Positions 11,873 through 23,443 of a stretch of 64,000 nucleotides of DNA are shown here, in pieces; the stretch's first letter is position 1, and every line of letters begins with the position of its first letter. Source of the stretch: Dolomedes plantarius (taxonomy: Eukaryota > Arthropoda > Arachnida > Araneae > Dolomedidae); assembly GCA_907164885.2 (NCBI GenBank), contig OU015499.1, positions 147,810,118-147,874,117 on the forward strand, written 5' to 3'. The notes under the pieces were generated by a model. It made no database searches and was not told the DNA's origin. It worked only from the letters and a program-made list of their open reading frames with translations. Made by a program: the position numbers and the translations under genes.

Positions 11873-12107
11873 GATGTGCGGTCTGCCACTAATTTAATGG
11901 CTGGACTTTTATTGCCATGCCAAACAGTCTTTAATATGTGTTTTATCAGGAGCCTACTGCCGTCTTTATTTAACTTATTTTTACATGCTGTTTTGGAGTA
12001 ACCTGCTATGTTTTTAAGCTACGCAGCCATGTATGTTATTTTCAAGTGCTAAACAACTTTAGTAGTTCATTCACCATGCCTTCTTTAGATATGGATATAT
12101 TCACCGG
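11873..12107. repeat. 235-bp interspersed repeat, copy a
   Basis: This block matches 53751-53985 over exactly the same length with scattered substitutions, starting GATGTGCGGTCTGCC and ending TATTCACCGG. It is bordered on the left by the Tc1 end. The other copy is bordered on the right by a hAT terminus. A shorter degenerate relative (ACTAATTTAATTGCTGGGCT) lies near 12518. The family is not recognised. Confidence 0.75.
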
Positions 12108-12597
12108 AGACTTATTTATCATCACTTAATTTTTTTTTACGCCTGTCAACAGTATGTTTTTCAGATACCGACAAGTTTATTTCTTCTATGTAATTATATA
12201 TTGATACAAAGTGATACTATAATATGGATACGTGTGTATTTCATCTGTACTGGTAACGTACATCGTTTATATTCTGTAATTAAAAATTTATAATTGACAT
12301 TTTTTTGGTTTCTATTATGTTTATATTATGAATAAAGTGATTAGTTGTTAAAACTTAAACCTTCTGTTATTTTTTGTTGCAATACGTTTTAACTTAATAC
12401 ATGACATGCATTATTCCTAGTCTCCGTATATTTAATTTATTTTATGAAGTTAAAGAAACGTAGCCATCTTGATTTACCATATCACGCTTCTTCTGCATAA
12501 CAGTATATACTGCTATTAACTAATTTAATTGCTGGGCTTTGATATACGGCCAACTTGCCCTATGCCCAACATGAACGCGACAGTGTTATTTGAGACT
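12108..12597. other. AT-rich sequence without recognisable gene
   Basis: Apart from the partial repeat relative near 12518, I see no gene, RNA or element end here. Confidence 0.5.
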
Positions 12598-13830
12598 AGC
12601 TAAATACCCGTGCTTCGCTACAGGGTACATTAAAATTAAATACAACAGACAATGTATACAATTAATGTCAATATATATATATATATATATGTATGTAATG
12701 CCACGGACGCGGGCCGAAGAATGAAGGGCTGAGTGGCATAGTTTTGATTATGATTCTTCTTGCTTCATCTAATTGAGGGTAAAATGGATGATTTGTCACC
12801 CGACCGTGCATCACAAATGTTTAAATCCATTCCCGCAACATCTTCCACCTCGGACACACAAAACACCACAACTTTTCTAAACTTCATTCTTATTTTCAAG
12901 ATACACGGAAATACAACATCTCGGGGCAACATACAAATGAAAAAAGCATATCTCTACGTGATACCAAACCTTAAAAAAACTTATCTCGTCATGTGATCGT
13001 AGTAGGGTTTAATTTTTTAAAAGTTAGGGAAAGGCGTGACTAATGCGCTAAGGCATTTAATTTTCTACCTACGCTGCGCAAGGTTTAGTTTTCGAGTAAT
13101 AGGCCGCCATTTAATATTTTCTCTCGAGGTTATTAGAACTTAGAATCAAAAGCGAAATTAGTTCGAACGCAACAGGGAATTTAGAATAAATTAGAATTTA
13201 AAAGAGTTATAGGATTTTTAATGTTATATATATATATACATAATAAATACAACGGTAATGTATGCGATTAATTTGTATGTTTAATATCCATAAAACTTAC
13301 TAATTTGAATTGAATTCTTAAAAACGTCTATCTGAATTAGTCTAGTGGTTAAATTTTACCTTTTACCGTATTTCAATATTTTTTGTCAATTTATTTCGTT
13401 GTTATGCACGTGACGCAAAATTAATTTCAAGTATTGCAAAAAGAAAATAAACCACGTGATTAGCGTTTAATAATTTAAATTCGAAAAATTAATTTTTAAA
13501 AATTCACCAAAAATCAGAAAATAGAGGTAAATATTCGAAAAAGATTTTAAGGGAGCTTTTATGATCTTTCTCGGGATATTAATTTTATAACCCTCCAATT
13601 ATTATTATAAATGCAAATTTTAAAAACTTTATAAAAATGCTTAAAAATTTAATTTTTAAAAAAATCTAAGAAGAATTTTTCAAAAATCTTTCGTAGTGCA
13701 CTCCTACACTATAAAAAGAACCACCATGCAAAATTTCAGCCCTTTAGGTCCAGCGGTTTGGTCTGTGCGGTATCTGTCAGTCAGTCAGTTACGAAACAGT
13801 TTTATATAATATCTATATATTATATAGATA
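12598..13830. repeat. Unclassified interspersed element with CCCGTGCTTCGC start
   Basis: It begins AGCTAAATACCCGTGCTTCG and ends in a run of ATATATTATATAGAT after CCAGCGGTTTGGTCTGTGCG and a CAGTCAGTCAG repeat. The same start recurs at 18768 and a related one at 53253. This combination of a near-palindromic CCCGTGC start and a TATAGAT end is shared by an abundant repeat class in arthropod genomes that I cannot assign. It holds AT microsatellites at about 12673 and 13224 and no credible coding region. Confidence 0.45.
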
Positions 13831-13905
13831 AAAACGAAGCACAATCAGTAATTCTCAATCAATGACGAAGATATTTATAAAAATACGTTTCGTTAGCGGA
13901 CAGTT

Positions 13906-14412
13906 AATGTTGTTACCAAATAAACTGTGTCTAATTTTTTTATGTACCTTGAAATTTTGCTCTCGGTAATTTTTGCGTACTTCTTTATAGATACTTTTAC
14001 AATGTATTTAATGCTTCGAGATACTTGAATAAAACTGTTGAACTTTCTAGAAGGTTTTAGAACCTTGTACTTTACACTACAATAGGAATATTCCACCCGC
14101 GAGCTGTCGGTGTCGCCGGCACACGATCTGTAGTTTAGTTGAGTGGAGTGGCAACGCCGATTTTTGGCTTCGAGAAAAACACAGTTGAGAGCCACAACGT
14201 GCAGACGTGTGCCTCGGTTCTAGATCTACGATCGCCCCACCTTCTGATCTGAGTATATACATGTTTGTTTGTGATTCATGTGCGTCCGTCTACGTGTGTA
14301 ATATAATGTATTAAAAGGATTACTAAGGACTCATCATTCGAAGCTCTCCCACGAACTATTTTAGATATCGAAATTTGAGTAGATAGAACAGTCGATACCC
14401 CGCTGATCATAA
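13906..14412 (-). repeat. Candidate solo LTR
   Basis: Read on the minus strand, the segment begins TGTTATGATCAGCGG and ends GGTAACAACA, the TG...CA pattern of an LTR. It contains a GC-rich core with TATATACTCAG near 14255. No matching target duplication and no second copy in this window were found, so this rests on ends and composition only. Small open frames at 13893-14262 lie inside it and look accidental. Confidence 0.3.
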
Positions 14413-15831
14413 CATTCATGGATTACTGAGCCAGATTTTTTACCTTTCCATGGAAAGGGAAAGCTACAATTCAAAAAAAGTTTTGAAAAGTACTTATAAC
14501 CCGTAGACCGAGAATTTTACGCCTGAAAACGACTGTCTCGAGTGACACTATTTCATTTTTTCTCGTTTGACTTGCTACATCGTTTGTCTTATGACCGAGA
14601 AGTTGGAAGCATGTTGCTTTAAGGTTTTCCGTACCCTTCCCCGTAACGTAAATAAATGTAACGTGTGTCTAGACAATTTATCGTTTTATGAATTAGTTGT
14701 TATTTCTGTAATTGAAAGTGAATAGAAGGAATCCATGCCTGAAGTTGATACTGAATAAATAATGATTTTAAAGAGCATAAAATGAAAAGTCAAATTTTTT
14801 ACAGAAACAAAAATATCGCAATATCATGGCAACAGCATGAACACTTTTGACAAAAAGTTTACTTGCTTAAATATAGTTGTAAACAGATATATTTAAAAAT
14901 CTGTATTTTTACATCTGTATTTTTCTGTGTCATAAAGTACAGAGTAATTACCAATAGAACATGCCTCTTGCAACTTATTCAACTGATATGGGGCCCGCAT
15001 AATATCTTACAAATTTATTGATGGGGTCCGTGTAAGCACACGGATTTATTAATGTGGTCATCAGTTCAGAAAAGTTAAAGACCCGAAAACCTTCGAGTCC
15101 CTGAGAAAGCATTTTTGTAATATATTTTGTCCTCTTCCATAGTTGTTGATAATCACAAATACACTTTCTTTTCTGAAACTTTCTTGAAAAAAGAAGTATG
15201 AGTTCACCATAGAAAAAATTATTTTTTAAAATATCACTATCCGAGTAACGAAGTTTGGGTGAATATTTTCATATATGGGAGCAATGTTTTATACTTTTAG
15301 GCTTGGGTCATCAAATAAAATTCTTTCTGTCAAGGAAAAACAAAATTTCTAATTCTGGAACTGAAAGAGAAATGTTTCTACCTAGAAATGATATGGTCTT
15401 TTTTCGACATCTCACAAAAATGTCTACCTATGAATGCATGGGGATGAAAGCAAATTTCGGATCCAAATCGCTTTTTCAAGAGTTATGATTTAGATTCCGC
15501 TTTAGTCTCAAGTGTTATGCTTTAGTAATTATTATCCAGTGTTATGCTTACTGCCAAAATTAACTTTACGATGACTCCACTAAAATATCCCGGGCTTGCA
15601 TTGTTACACCTTAAATCAAACTAGGTTTCATTGTTTCATTGTAATTAAAATTCCTATTTTTAAGAGTTTTATCTTTAAAAAGTTTTATATTCAAAAGTTT
15701 ATTGAATTGAGTATTTTCCATTATTTTAAGGTATCCTATACCATCCATTTATAACACGTGTAAGAACGAGTGTATCTGCAAACTGCCATATTCCCGAATC
15801 ATTTTAACACTATACTATCGTCATAGAAAAT
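14413..15831. other. AT-rich sequence without recognisable gene
   Basis: I see no supported gene. The only open frame of note, 77 codons at 15255-15488, has no family features. A small perfect palindrome near 15030 (TCCGTGTaaGCACACGGA) is the only structure seen. Confidence 0.5.
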
Positions 15832-15839
15832 GCAAGTAC

Positions 15840-16693
15840 TAGGGATGCGACATCGATGTTTTGATAAAAAAATCGATGTTTCAACATCGATTTATTGAAG
15901 CCGGTGTTTTTTTAACATCGATATTTTGTGCTCGATGTTTTACGTTGTCTCGATTTTTTTTTTTTTTTTAATGAAAAAGTACCGTAATAAAAAAAAATAC
16001 CACGTAGCATAATTTTCACATTCAGTAAATGTAAGTCTGAATTCTGAAAAGGAATAATATAAAAGGGGGAATGATTCCTTAGCAAACAGACAAATGGCAA
16101 TTAACAACCAATGAACCTATCAGAGCGCTTGGAATGTTCCTGAAACTCCAGAACTTTCCATGGGGTTTTATTTTACAAATAGTATATACACGAGTGCATC
16201 CATTTAAGTTTTTGTTTTGTTCTGGTTTTATATAAGTTGACGTTAATACGTATTATTAGTAAGATGCCTCCCAAAAGTACCGTTCGGAAATATTTTTACA
16301 AAACCACTGAAAAATTGGCGAAATGCAATATTTGCCTTAAGTCCCTCAAAACTTCTGGCAATACCACGAATTTATCTGGACATTTGAAGGCAAAACATGG
16401 CGGCATTTACAACGAGAATTTTGAGTCATCAATGTAGCCCAAAGCAATTAAGTTTTTGTCATTTATGCCTGCCCAATCAGAGAGTAAAATTAAATCACCC
16501 CTCGCCCCACGACTAACGGAAGTAACATTAATGTTAGAGATTACTAAACCAGTTTTAAAAAATGGATGTTCTAAAACATCGATGTTTAAAAACATCGATG
16601 GTTTTTGGGCGATTTTTTATTAGCATCGATGTTTTAATATTGAAAATCGATGTTTCAAAACATCGATGTTTTGTTATCGATGTCGCATCACTA
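15840..16693. mobile_element. hAT element derivative, 854 bp, with perfect target duplication
   Basis: The target duplication GCAAGTAC flanks the element exactly (15832-15839 and 16694-16701). The termini read inward TAGGGATGCGACATCGAT and TAGTGATGCGACATCGAT. Both ends carry many copies of the self-complementary core ACATCGATGTT. Eight-base duplication and TAG-type ends are hAT hallmarks. It keeps only the first coding part of the transposase, so it is non-autonomous. Confidence 0.93.
16264..16437 (+). pseudogene. BED-type zinc finger, N-terminus of a hAT transposase
   Basis: I chose the ATG at 16264 because MPPKSTVRKYFYK matches the usual short lead into a BED finger. KCNICLKSLK then gives the CxxC pair and HLKAKH the His pair, the complete zinc ligand set of a BED finger. 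The frame stops at TAG 16435-16437, 57 codons in, so the catalytic domain is absent. It would bind DNA, presumably the iterated CATCGATG ends, without cutting. That it is made or used is inference. Confidence 0.7.
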
Positions 16694-16701
16694 GCAAGTA
16701 C

Positions 16702-18618
16702 ATGACTTCAAGAGTAAGTTTTTGTTAGTTTCTTACGTAACCAAATAAAAATTCCCGACGAATGTCCTATATTTTTCGATCAGCTTTGCTGATTTTTGTC
16801 TGTGCGTTCCAAAAAAGACTATTCATCTTCACTAAATTTTGACGCGGAGACAAGAGTTATTCTTTTGTTAGGCGGCCATAATATTTCAGTTCAGTTTTTA
16901 AAAGAACTAACATAATATATTTCATATACTGTGTAAAGCCCACTCGCAACTTTTGAGATATGAATTCATGAGCTAAACATGATCCATAAAAAATTGGGTC
17001 CAAGTCATAATTTTAATGCAAGAGACAACAAGAAAATTAACTTTACGATGACTTGTCTATAACTAGAAACTATAAATTCAAGCACGCAGTGTTAGTTATT
17101 TTTCATTCGCATAGAAGATCGATTACAAAATTTAACTTCAATGATAATTCAGTGAAAAATAATCTCTGTTAGCAAGAGAAACATTTGTAGATGTACAAAA
17201 ATTGAAATTAAAAGCTGTTTGAACCTACTACTAAACGACTTTACTTATTTTTTTTCCATTTTCGCCACTTTTTTTATTCGTATTTTTTTTAAAAATTGTT
17301 TCGTTGTCCCTCTCCGATATATCTTTTTTCGTATTTAAATTGGCGACAGATTCTGACTCTAAATTTGTCCAGCTATAAATAATTTTTTCTACTTCTGTTA
17401 CACCGCCTGTAAAAAAGGGTTTCTTGACGCCATTAAAACGTACTCACCAAGGAAAGCTTCTAAATTTTCTTAAAAGCGAAACCAGTGATAAAACTTGTCT
17501 TGCATTTGCATTACCTTCATTTGTTACGTGTATTCTCTTTTTAAACACAGAAAATTCAGAAAAGAACTTAAGATTCGCTTTGAAAGGTTTTTTTTTTTGA
17601 CATATTTACAGAGAACTTCATAAATATTTGAGTATGTCACAAGTTTGCTCATGTATGGATGTTCTAAATCAGTGATTCTAAACCTTTTTGTCTGCCAAAA
17701 CTCTTAAATCTAACGTCAAAACAATAATATTTTCAAATGTAGATATTTCTGTTCTTTATGTATGCTCAAGATGGGTCAAGTGCATAAATTTCTGGAAAAA
17801 CACGTATTTCCCTTTTTCAGCTTAAAACATGCTAAATCTTTTAGAATCAAACAAAACGGACAGATTGTCTCTAAGATGATTACTTTGCCAAACGCAGCGT
17901 TTATATTCAGTACTGTCTGTGAGTACACTACTATTTATGAGTACTTTTAAGTCCGCTTACCTCGGAATAGAATATTACGATTGACTTAAAAAACAGTTGA
18001 TCTAAAGATAGTTGCAAAATATCTCTGAGAAATTTTGTAGAGCATATCTTTATTCCATTAATCTTAAACAGTCTTCAGGGTTTATAATTTAGACTAAAAT
18101 TTCTGAAAATAATTGAACTCGGAAAAAAAAACCACCACGAAAAGATAATCCTTTATACTGTTTTAAAATTTTTATGTATAAGATATTTTGAAATACCAGA
18201 CAAATTATCTAGAAACTTTCCAGCGCAAAATGTGAAAGAAATATATGCAAATAAGGTTATTGGCTCTTCGAATCTATATAAAAAAATAAACATGAATTAA
18301 AATTTAAATTTTTAAGTTTCAGTTTGTTAATTCGTGTAGGAGAAATTTTCTCTATGGTAATAAGTCACTTTAAAAAATCCGTACAAATTGTAAGTAGACA
18401 AAAAAATTAAATTTTCTTTGTTCTTAACTGCTCTTAAAGAAAACGGAAAATGCATATAAATTAAAAAAATATTTTATAACCTGATTTAGGTGTTTCGATT
18501 TCTAATCCACCAGTTGTTCTCATTTTGACAAACAATTATAAATTCACAAGATCAGTTATAAAGAAAAAAACTGGCCGTCCTCTTGGAGTAGTAATTATCA
18601 AACTTACTGTAATTGACT
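16702..18618. other. AT-rich sequence without recognisable gene
   Basis: About 1.9 kb with no supported coding region, RNA or element end. The 62-codon frame at 17762-17950 has no family features. Confidence 0.5.
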
Positions 18619-18724
18619 TACTGTACTGTTATGGCATGCTTGAATACTGTACTGTTATGGCATGCTTGAAACTTTATTTTATGAATGGTACATTCATAAA
18701 ATGAAGTTTCAAGTTTGCCATGCC
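18619..18724. repeat. 26-bp tandem repeat running into a hairpin
   Basis: A perfect 26-bp unit ending GGCATGCTTGAA is repeated head to tail at 18619-18644 and 18645-18670. The second unit is the start of an inverted repeat: GGCATGCTTGAAACTTTATT and onward (18659-18687) pairs with 18691-18724 across a 3-base loop GTA, with one small bulge. Confidence 0.8.
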
Positions 18725-18767
18725 GAGTATTCAATGTTATCTTTTCTGCATTTATATATTACTTAGC

Positions 18768-18836
18768 TGAATACCCGTGCTTTGCTACGGAGTACATTCA
18801 AATTAAAGACAATGGTCAATGTATGCAATTAATACC

Positions 18837-18879
<43 letters not shown>

Positions 18880-19090
18880 GGTACAAAACCTGATAAATAT
18901 AAATTTAAGAAGATGAGAAGAATAAAATATAATGATAAACAGAAGTTCTTGCTATACGTCTACCGGCTATACGTAATGCACAATCACGCTGCATTTCTAA
19001 TCATTTGCATATCTCCCCGACATGTACCTTCATTGCAAGTTTCGTTACGATCCCGCAATTATTTCTTGGTGCGCTAATTTTTTTGTCCAT
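18768..19090. repeat. Second copy of the CCCGTGCTT repeat, AT microsatellite and Tc1-related fragment
   Basis: AGCTGAATACCCGTGCTTTG at 18768 matches the start of the element at 12598. An AT dinucleotide run follows at about 18841-18875. At 18996-19015 the 20-mer TCTAATCATTTGCATATCTC is identical to 20426-20445 inside the neighbouring Tc1 element, with looser similarity on both sides. It is probably a remnant of a related transposon end. Confidence 0.5.
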
Positions 19091-19116
19091 GAGTATAATA
19101 TATATATATATATATA

Positions 19117-20525
19117 CACTGCTGGCCACCCAAATTGCAACACCAAGAAAGACAAGAGATATGACAACAAAAATTATTTTGTAGATAACATGTTGGCCAA
19201 GTATCAAATGATTAAATTTATAGACTCCTGTGAAGTGTGGTTCCTGCCAAAATCAGTAGCCAGAGTAGCCGCCATTGTTGGAGATCACCGCTGTCACACG
19301 CCTCGGCATTGATTCAAAGAGACTTTGGATGAGTTCTTGGGGTACAGCAGACCAAGCAGCTTCCACACGTTACCAAAGTTGATCTGCTGTGGAAGCTGGG
19401 GATGGAATCTGGGTCAATCGTAGAGCAACCATGGACCACATGTTTTCTATCGGCGAAAGATCCGGAGAGAGAGGCGGCCAGGGAAGCAATTCAATCTGGC
19501 GATTGACGAAGAACCGTTGGACAATGCGTGCCACGTGTGGTCGCGCATTATCCTGTTGAAATATGGCTGTGGGCAAGCCCTGAAGGTAAGGAAGGACAAC
19601 TGGCTCCAACACCTCGGAGATGTAGCGCTGGCTGTTTAAAGTACCCGCAATGCGTACTAGAGGTGTGCCAGAGTGATATCCAATACCGCCCCATACCATA
19701 ATACCCGGTGCAGGACCAGTGTGGCGGTGCATAACGCAGCTGTTCAGCATCCTCTCTTCACGGTGTCTCCAGACTCGAATGCGACCATCGTGGTGTTGCA
19801 GACAGAAGCGTCACTCGCCAGTAAAGACAATTCCATTCCATTCTGCCGTCCACATCATTCTGTCATCGCACCATTGGCGGCGGAGACGTCTGTGGTTCTG
19901 CGTCAAGGGTAGACAAAGCAATGGACGTCTTGCGGACAGACCACTCTGCTGTAAACGGCGTCGAATGGTACGCGCAGACACTGGATGATGCGTTACAGAC
20001 TGCATGTGCTGTGCTATGGTTCGTGATGTGACTGAGCGATCCGTCACTGCCATGCGCACAATTTGCCTGTCATCACGTGAAGTGGTGCGCTTAGGTGGAT
20101 GCGATCGAACACGCCGGTCCGTCGTACCGTCCTGCATCCAACGATCACATATCCGCATTGCAGTTGTTTGATTTCGTCCAACACGACTACCGATTTCCCT
20201 GAAAGATAATCCACAATCTCGGTAGGCCACTATCCTTCCTCTGTCGAACTCGGATACTTGATCAAAAGATGATCGCTGTTTTCGACGAGGCATAATTGAT
20301 CGTTTTTTTGAAAAAACCACAAGAAAAACACAATTGCCGAACTTGAAATCGTCGAAATCTCCAAGCCTTAAATAGCGCTTTGAAGTGGCGCCACAGGCGC
20401 GCGTGATGTGCGTCTGCGCTGAAATTCTAATCATTTGCATATCTCACCTCCGCAAATGCATGTTGTAAATTTCATGTTATTTGCATGTTTCCTTCAGGGT
20501 GTTGCATTTACAGTGGCCAGCAGTG
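19117..20525 (-). mobile_element. Tc1-like transposon, 1409 bp, both ends present
   Basis: Termini read inward CACTGCTGGCCAC at both sides, with GCAACACC repeated a little further in, and are flanked by TA inside an AT microsatellite (19115-19116 and 20526-20527). Size, termini and the TA target are those of Tc1/mariner elements. It carries one transposase gene on the minus strand, now dead. Confidence 0.92.
19253..20293 (-). pseudogene. Tc1 transposase, full length but inactivated
   Basis: From ATG 20291-20293 to TGA 19253-19255 a single frame spans 346 codons, the normal family length. The N-terminus has two helix-turn-helix units (VSEFDRGRIVAYRDCGLSFR, then SRTIAQHM). The DDE part shows PGIMVWGGI, QQDNARPH with the second Asp and SPDLSPIEN with the Glu. 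The first catalytic Asp is replaced: VFTGE stands where the family has an Asp, and the next codon is a TGA (19811-19813). A second stop, TAA, lies at 19370-19372, followed by a readable tail ending SNNGGYSGY. There are no frameshifts. Confidence 0.88.
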
Positions 20526-20544
20526 TATATATATATATGAAAAA

Positions 20545-21075
20545 AAAATAAGGCCTTGATATGCAACGAAAGAGCAATGAATAAAATGATTTTAAATTTG
20601 TGGAAACAGCAGTTACAAATATTTTCATAATTCTGTGTTCAGTTTTATTTCAAATATTTATAATTCACTATGTTAAAGTACTAGAAGCTCTTTTTTCCCT
20701 TTTAGCCAAAATAACCTATTTTAAAAAGCAACTAGCAAAGATTAGAAATGTTTCATGAAATTATTGGTTGAAATCTCACACATAACAAAATGTAGAATGA
20801 ATATGTTTAAAAAAAGTTTTAACATAGGCTAATATTTCACTGTGATAATACATATATGAAAATACTTCGATTAAGGAGGATATGAAATAAAATAATTTTC
20901 AAACTTTAGCTAAATGTTAAAATATTAACATTGTTGTATTCCGTTATATGATCTTCTTAGATAAAGAGTTATTTATTGTAACATTAAAAAAAAAAGTCTC
21001 TGATAAAATGATACACTGAAGATGTGATATCCTTGATTCAGTTACATACCTTAACAAAAGCTGGTAGAAATAGCT
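20545..21075 (-). repeat. Degenerate fragment of the TTAA fold-back family
   Basis: This stretch is the reverse complement of about 32450-32880 with substitutions and small indels: shared blocks include GGAGGATATGAA, TTTAGCTAAATGTTAAAATA and CTGATAAAATGATACAC. It shows that the sequence in and beside the palindrome's loop is a dispersed repeat of its own and that older copies exist. No coding capacity. Confidence 0.7.
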
Positions 21076-21111
21076 TTGCTGTGAGGACCGCGCTGGGTTT
21101 ACAAGAGTATA

Positions 21112-21445
21112 CAGTCAAACCCCGTTATAACGAACTTCAAGGGACCAAAGGTTCTGTTCGCTTTATCCGGTGGTTCGCTATATCCGAACCGTTAAGAAAA
21201 ATGCTATAGAGTTCACAAAATGTATAACTCATTAGTTGCAATGTGTATTCAATAATAATGCATTAAAAATTATAAAATCTATTAAAAATGATCATTAATG
21301 AATTAAATCAACTAAAATCGATTACATTAAACTGACACAATACTAATTAAATTACTTAAAATAGGAAAACGGCGAAACCAAAATTTTCTTTCGTTATATC
21401 CGTGAGTTCGTTATATACCGGGTTCGCTATAACGGGGTTCAACTG
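21112..21445. mobile_element. Tigger/pogo-like MITE, 334 bp
   Basis: Termini CAGTCAAACCCCGTTATAAC and, inward from the right, CAGTTGAACCCCGTTATAGC are flanked by TA (21110-21111 and 21446-21447). The sequence between repeats the CGTTATA motif near both ends. The termini match the pogo/Tigger branch of Tc1/mariner. No coding region. Confidence 0.85.
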
Positions 21446-21465
21446 TATATATTTTTACAGGGTTA

Positions 21466-21601
21466 GGTCCTGTTCACATCGAATTCGTCAGCTCAGTGTA
21501 AAGATTCCGTTGGCGTTGATTGGTTAAATAGTTCAAAGATCGGTATATGATTGGTTAAAATATTTTACGCTGACACTGATGGATTCTATGTGAAGATGGC
21601 C
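21466..21601. mobile_element. Harbinger-type MITE, 136 bp
   Basis: Imperfect terminal repeats GGTCCTGTTCACATCGAATT and, inward from the right, GGCCATCTTCACATAGAATC are flanked by TTA (21463-21465 and 21602-21604). It is related at its ends to the MITE at 28815-28999 (GTTCACAT). Confidence 0.75.
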
Positions 21602-22516
21602 TTATACAGGAGTATATTTATAATCGTATTAGTTGGTACCAGTCAAAACATAACGGCTAGATAGTAAATAAATGTACTAACACACAAATTATGCTCAACA
21701 CATCATTGCCAAATGCAGGGGCGTTCCAACCCGGGGGTGCCAGGGGTGCGGGGCACACGGGCGGCAAGTCGGCCGCCCGGTTGAAAAAATTTAAAACAAA
21801 TTTATTAGTAAAATAATTAATATAAAAATATCATTATGCAAGGTAACTACTTAGAGGTAAAAATGCATTTTACAAGTATAACTGGAAAGCACATTGGTTT
21901 TAAAAACGCTGCTCCACGTCGCAACCAGTTGGGAAATAAATTGTGCGTTTTTATTTTAACGCGTTTTAACCCATCATCCCATCAAATCGTGCCGCATCGC
22001 CGGCATCGCGTTGGTGCGGGCGGTTTTTGTCAGGTTGTAGGAAAATACTCGTTTATGCCCTGATCCTATAAATACAAGGACCGGGATAATTTGCACTATA
22101 TTAATTTTGAACGTGTCCATCTCAACAACTGAAAAACAGCTTTATGTTTCGAATTTATGTGCTCGATTTTGTGATTGCTGACCAATAAAAATATTTCAGA
22201 GGTAAGTAAACTTGATATTCTTTCTTTTGCGCGGTTAGCGGTTCGAAATTGAAATAATACATTTATGGTTTGATATTTATTTTGCAAAAAAAAATTTTAA
22301 AAAAAGCTAGGATTCATTACTTAATTCTATTATAAAGGTTTTTTTTTTTATTTTGCAAATGTTAAACATATACTACAGGAACAAGTGTAAACTTGGATTT
22401 TTGAACTGCATCACCTTATTTCTTTAACAGGTGCGTGAAATATGGCAAATTTTTCAGAAATCGGGGAAATATGATTTTTTTATTAAAGTAAATGTAGGGG
22501 ATATTGTATTTAAAAT

Positions 22517-23228
22517 ATGAACAAAATTAAAATGAAATCGATTTGGAACGTTTCTTTGCAAAATTCAATCTTTATCGAGAAACAGCTTAACTTACATTGC
22601 GCCTATTTTATAAGTTCTTTATTTGACTACGAATGTAAAGATGAGGCTCCAAAAAATCCAGAAGACCACTTCAAAATTAATTTTTACTTTGAAATATTGG
22701 ACACTGCATTATCAAAAATAGGAGAAAGGTTCGAACATATAAAATAACATCATACAGTTTTCAATTTTCTCAACGACCTAAATAATTTCCTTGAAACAGA
22801 TAAATCAAATAGATCTACAAAATGTAAATCTGTGGAAAGTATGTTACATGATCCGTTTAAAAATGAAAAAGATATTACAGCTGAAGATTTATGCGATGAA
22901 ATTGACAACGTTGCACCCTATATTTCACCTGAAACGAACGCGTTAAATGTGATTCAATACCTATTTACAAATAACCTCGTCTATATGTTTCCAAATTTAG
23001 TGACTTCCATACGAATTTTTTTAAACATTACCTGTGACTGTGGATAGCGGGAAAAGAAGCTTTCCAAAACTTAAAATGATAAAAAATTATTTGAGATCAA
23101 CAATGGAACAAGAAAGGCTTTCAGACTTATCTATTATTAGTATCGAAAATAATAGATACAAGATATAGATGTATCAGATATTATAACAGAATTTGCATTA
23201 AAAAAAGTAAGAAAAGCAAAGATTATTT
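22517..23228 (+). pseudogene. hAT transposase remnant (C-terminal hATC part), copy A
   Basis: The first 35 codons (MNKIKMKSIWNVSLQ) match the untranslated leader region of copy B at 57387-57492. The frame then jumps to FDYECKDEAPKNPEDHFKIN, which in copy B lies at about 54870. The hATC dimerisation region follows in pieces: a stop after ERFEHIK at 22745-22747, the segment LHDPFKNEKDITAEDLCDEI, and a second break where the SGERSLSKLK-like block should be, followed by MIKNYLRSTM. There is no catalytic domain. It is an internal-deletion derivative that decayed further. Confidence 0.75.
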
Positions 23229-23443
23229 GAGCTTTTTGACTGACTTATTGAGCATATGTATTAATACAAGTAGATATATGTTGTATGTATTTAATAAAAC
23301 GTATTCGTTTGATTATTATATCAATACATTAATAACTATTATTATGTTGGGTTTTATAAAATTAAAAAATAAACTGAATTTATAATATTTTCTGTAATTT
23401 GTTCTATTTAAGGTAAAAAATTTCAGATAAATTTCAATTAATC

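Noticed and set aside
13893..14262. Two overlapping minus-strand frames of 100 and 61 codons
   Set aside because: They overlap in different frames inside a GC-richer LTR-like stretch, with no recognisable domain.
13906..14412. Calling a complete solo LTR with target duplication
   Set aside because: Neighbouring 4-6 bp sequences do not match and no second copy is in the window, so it was kept only as a low-confidence candidate.
18841..18875. AT dinucleotide runs (also near 12673, 13224, 19097, 43735)
   Set aside because: These are simple microsatellites. Only the one serving as Tc1 target (19097-19116) is informative.
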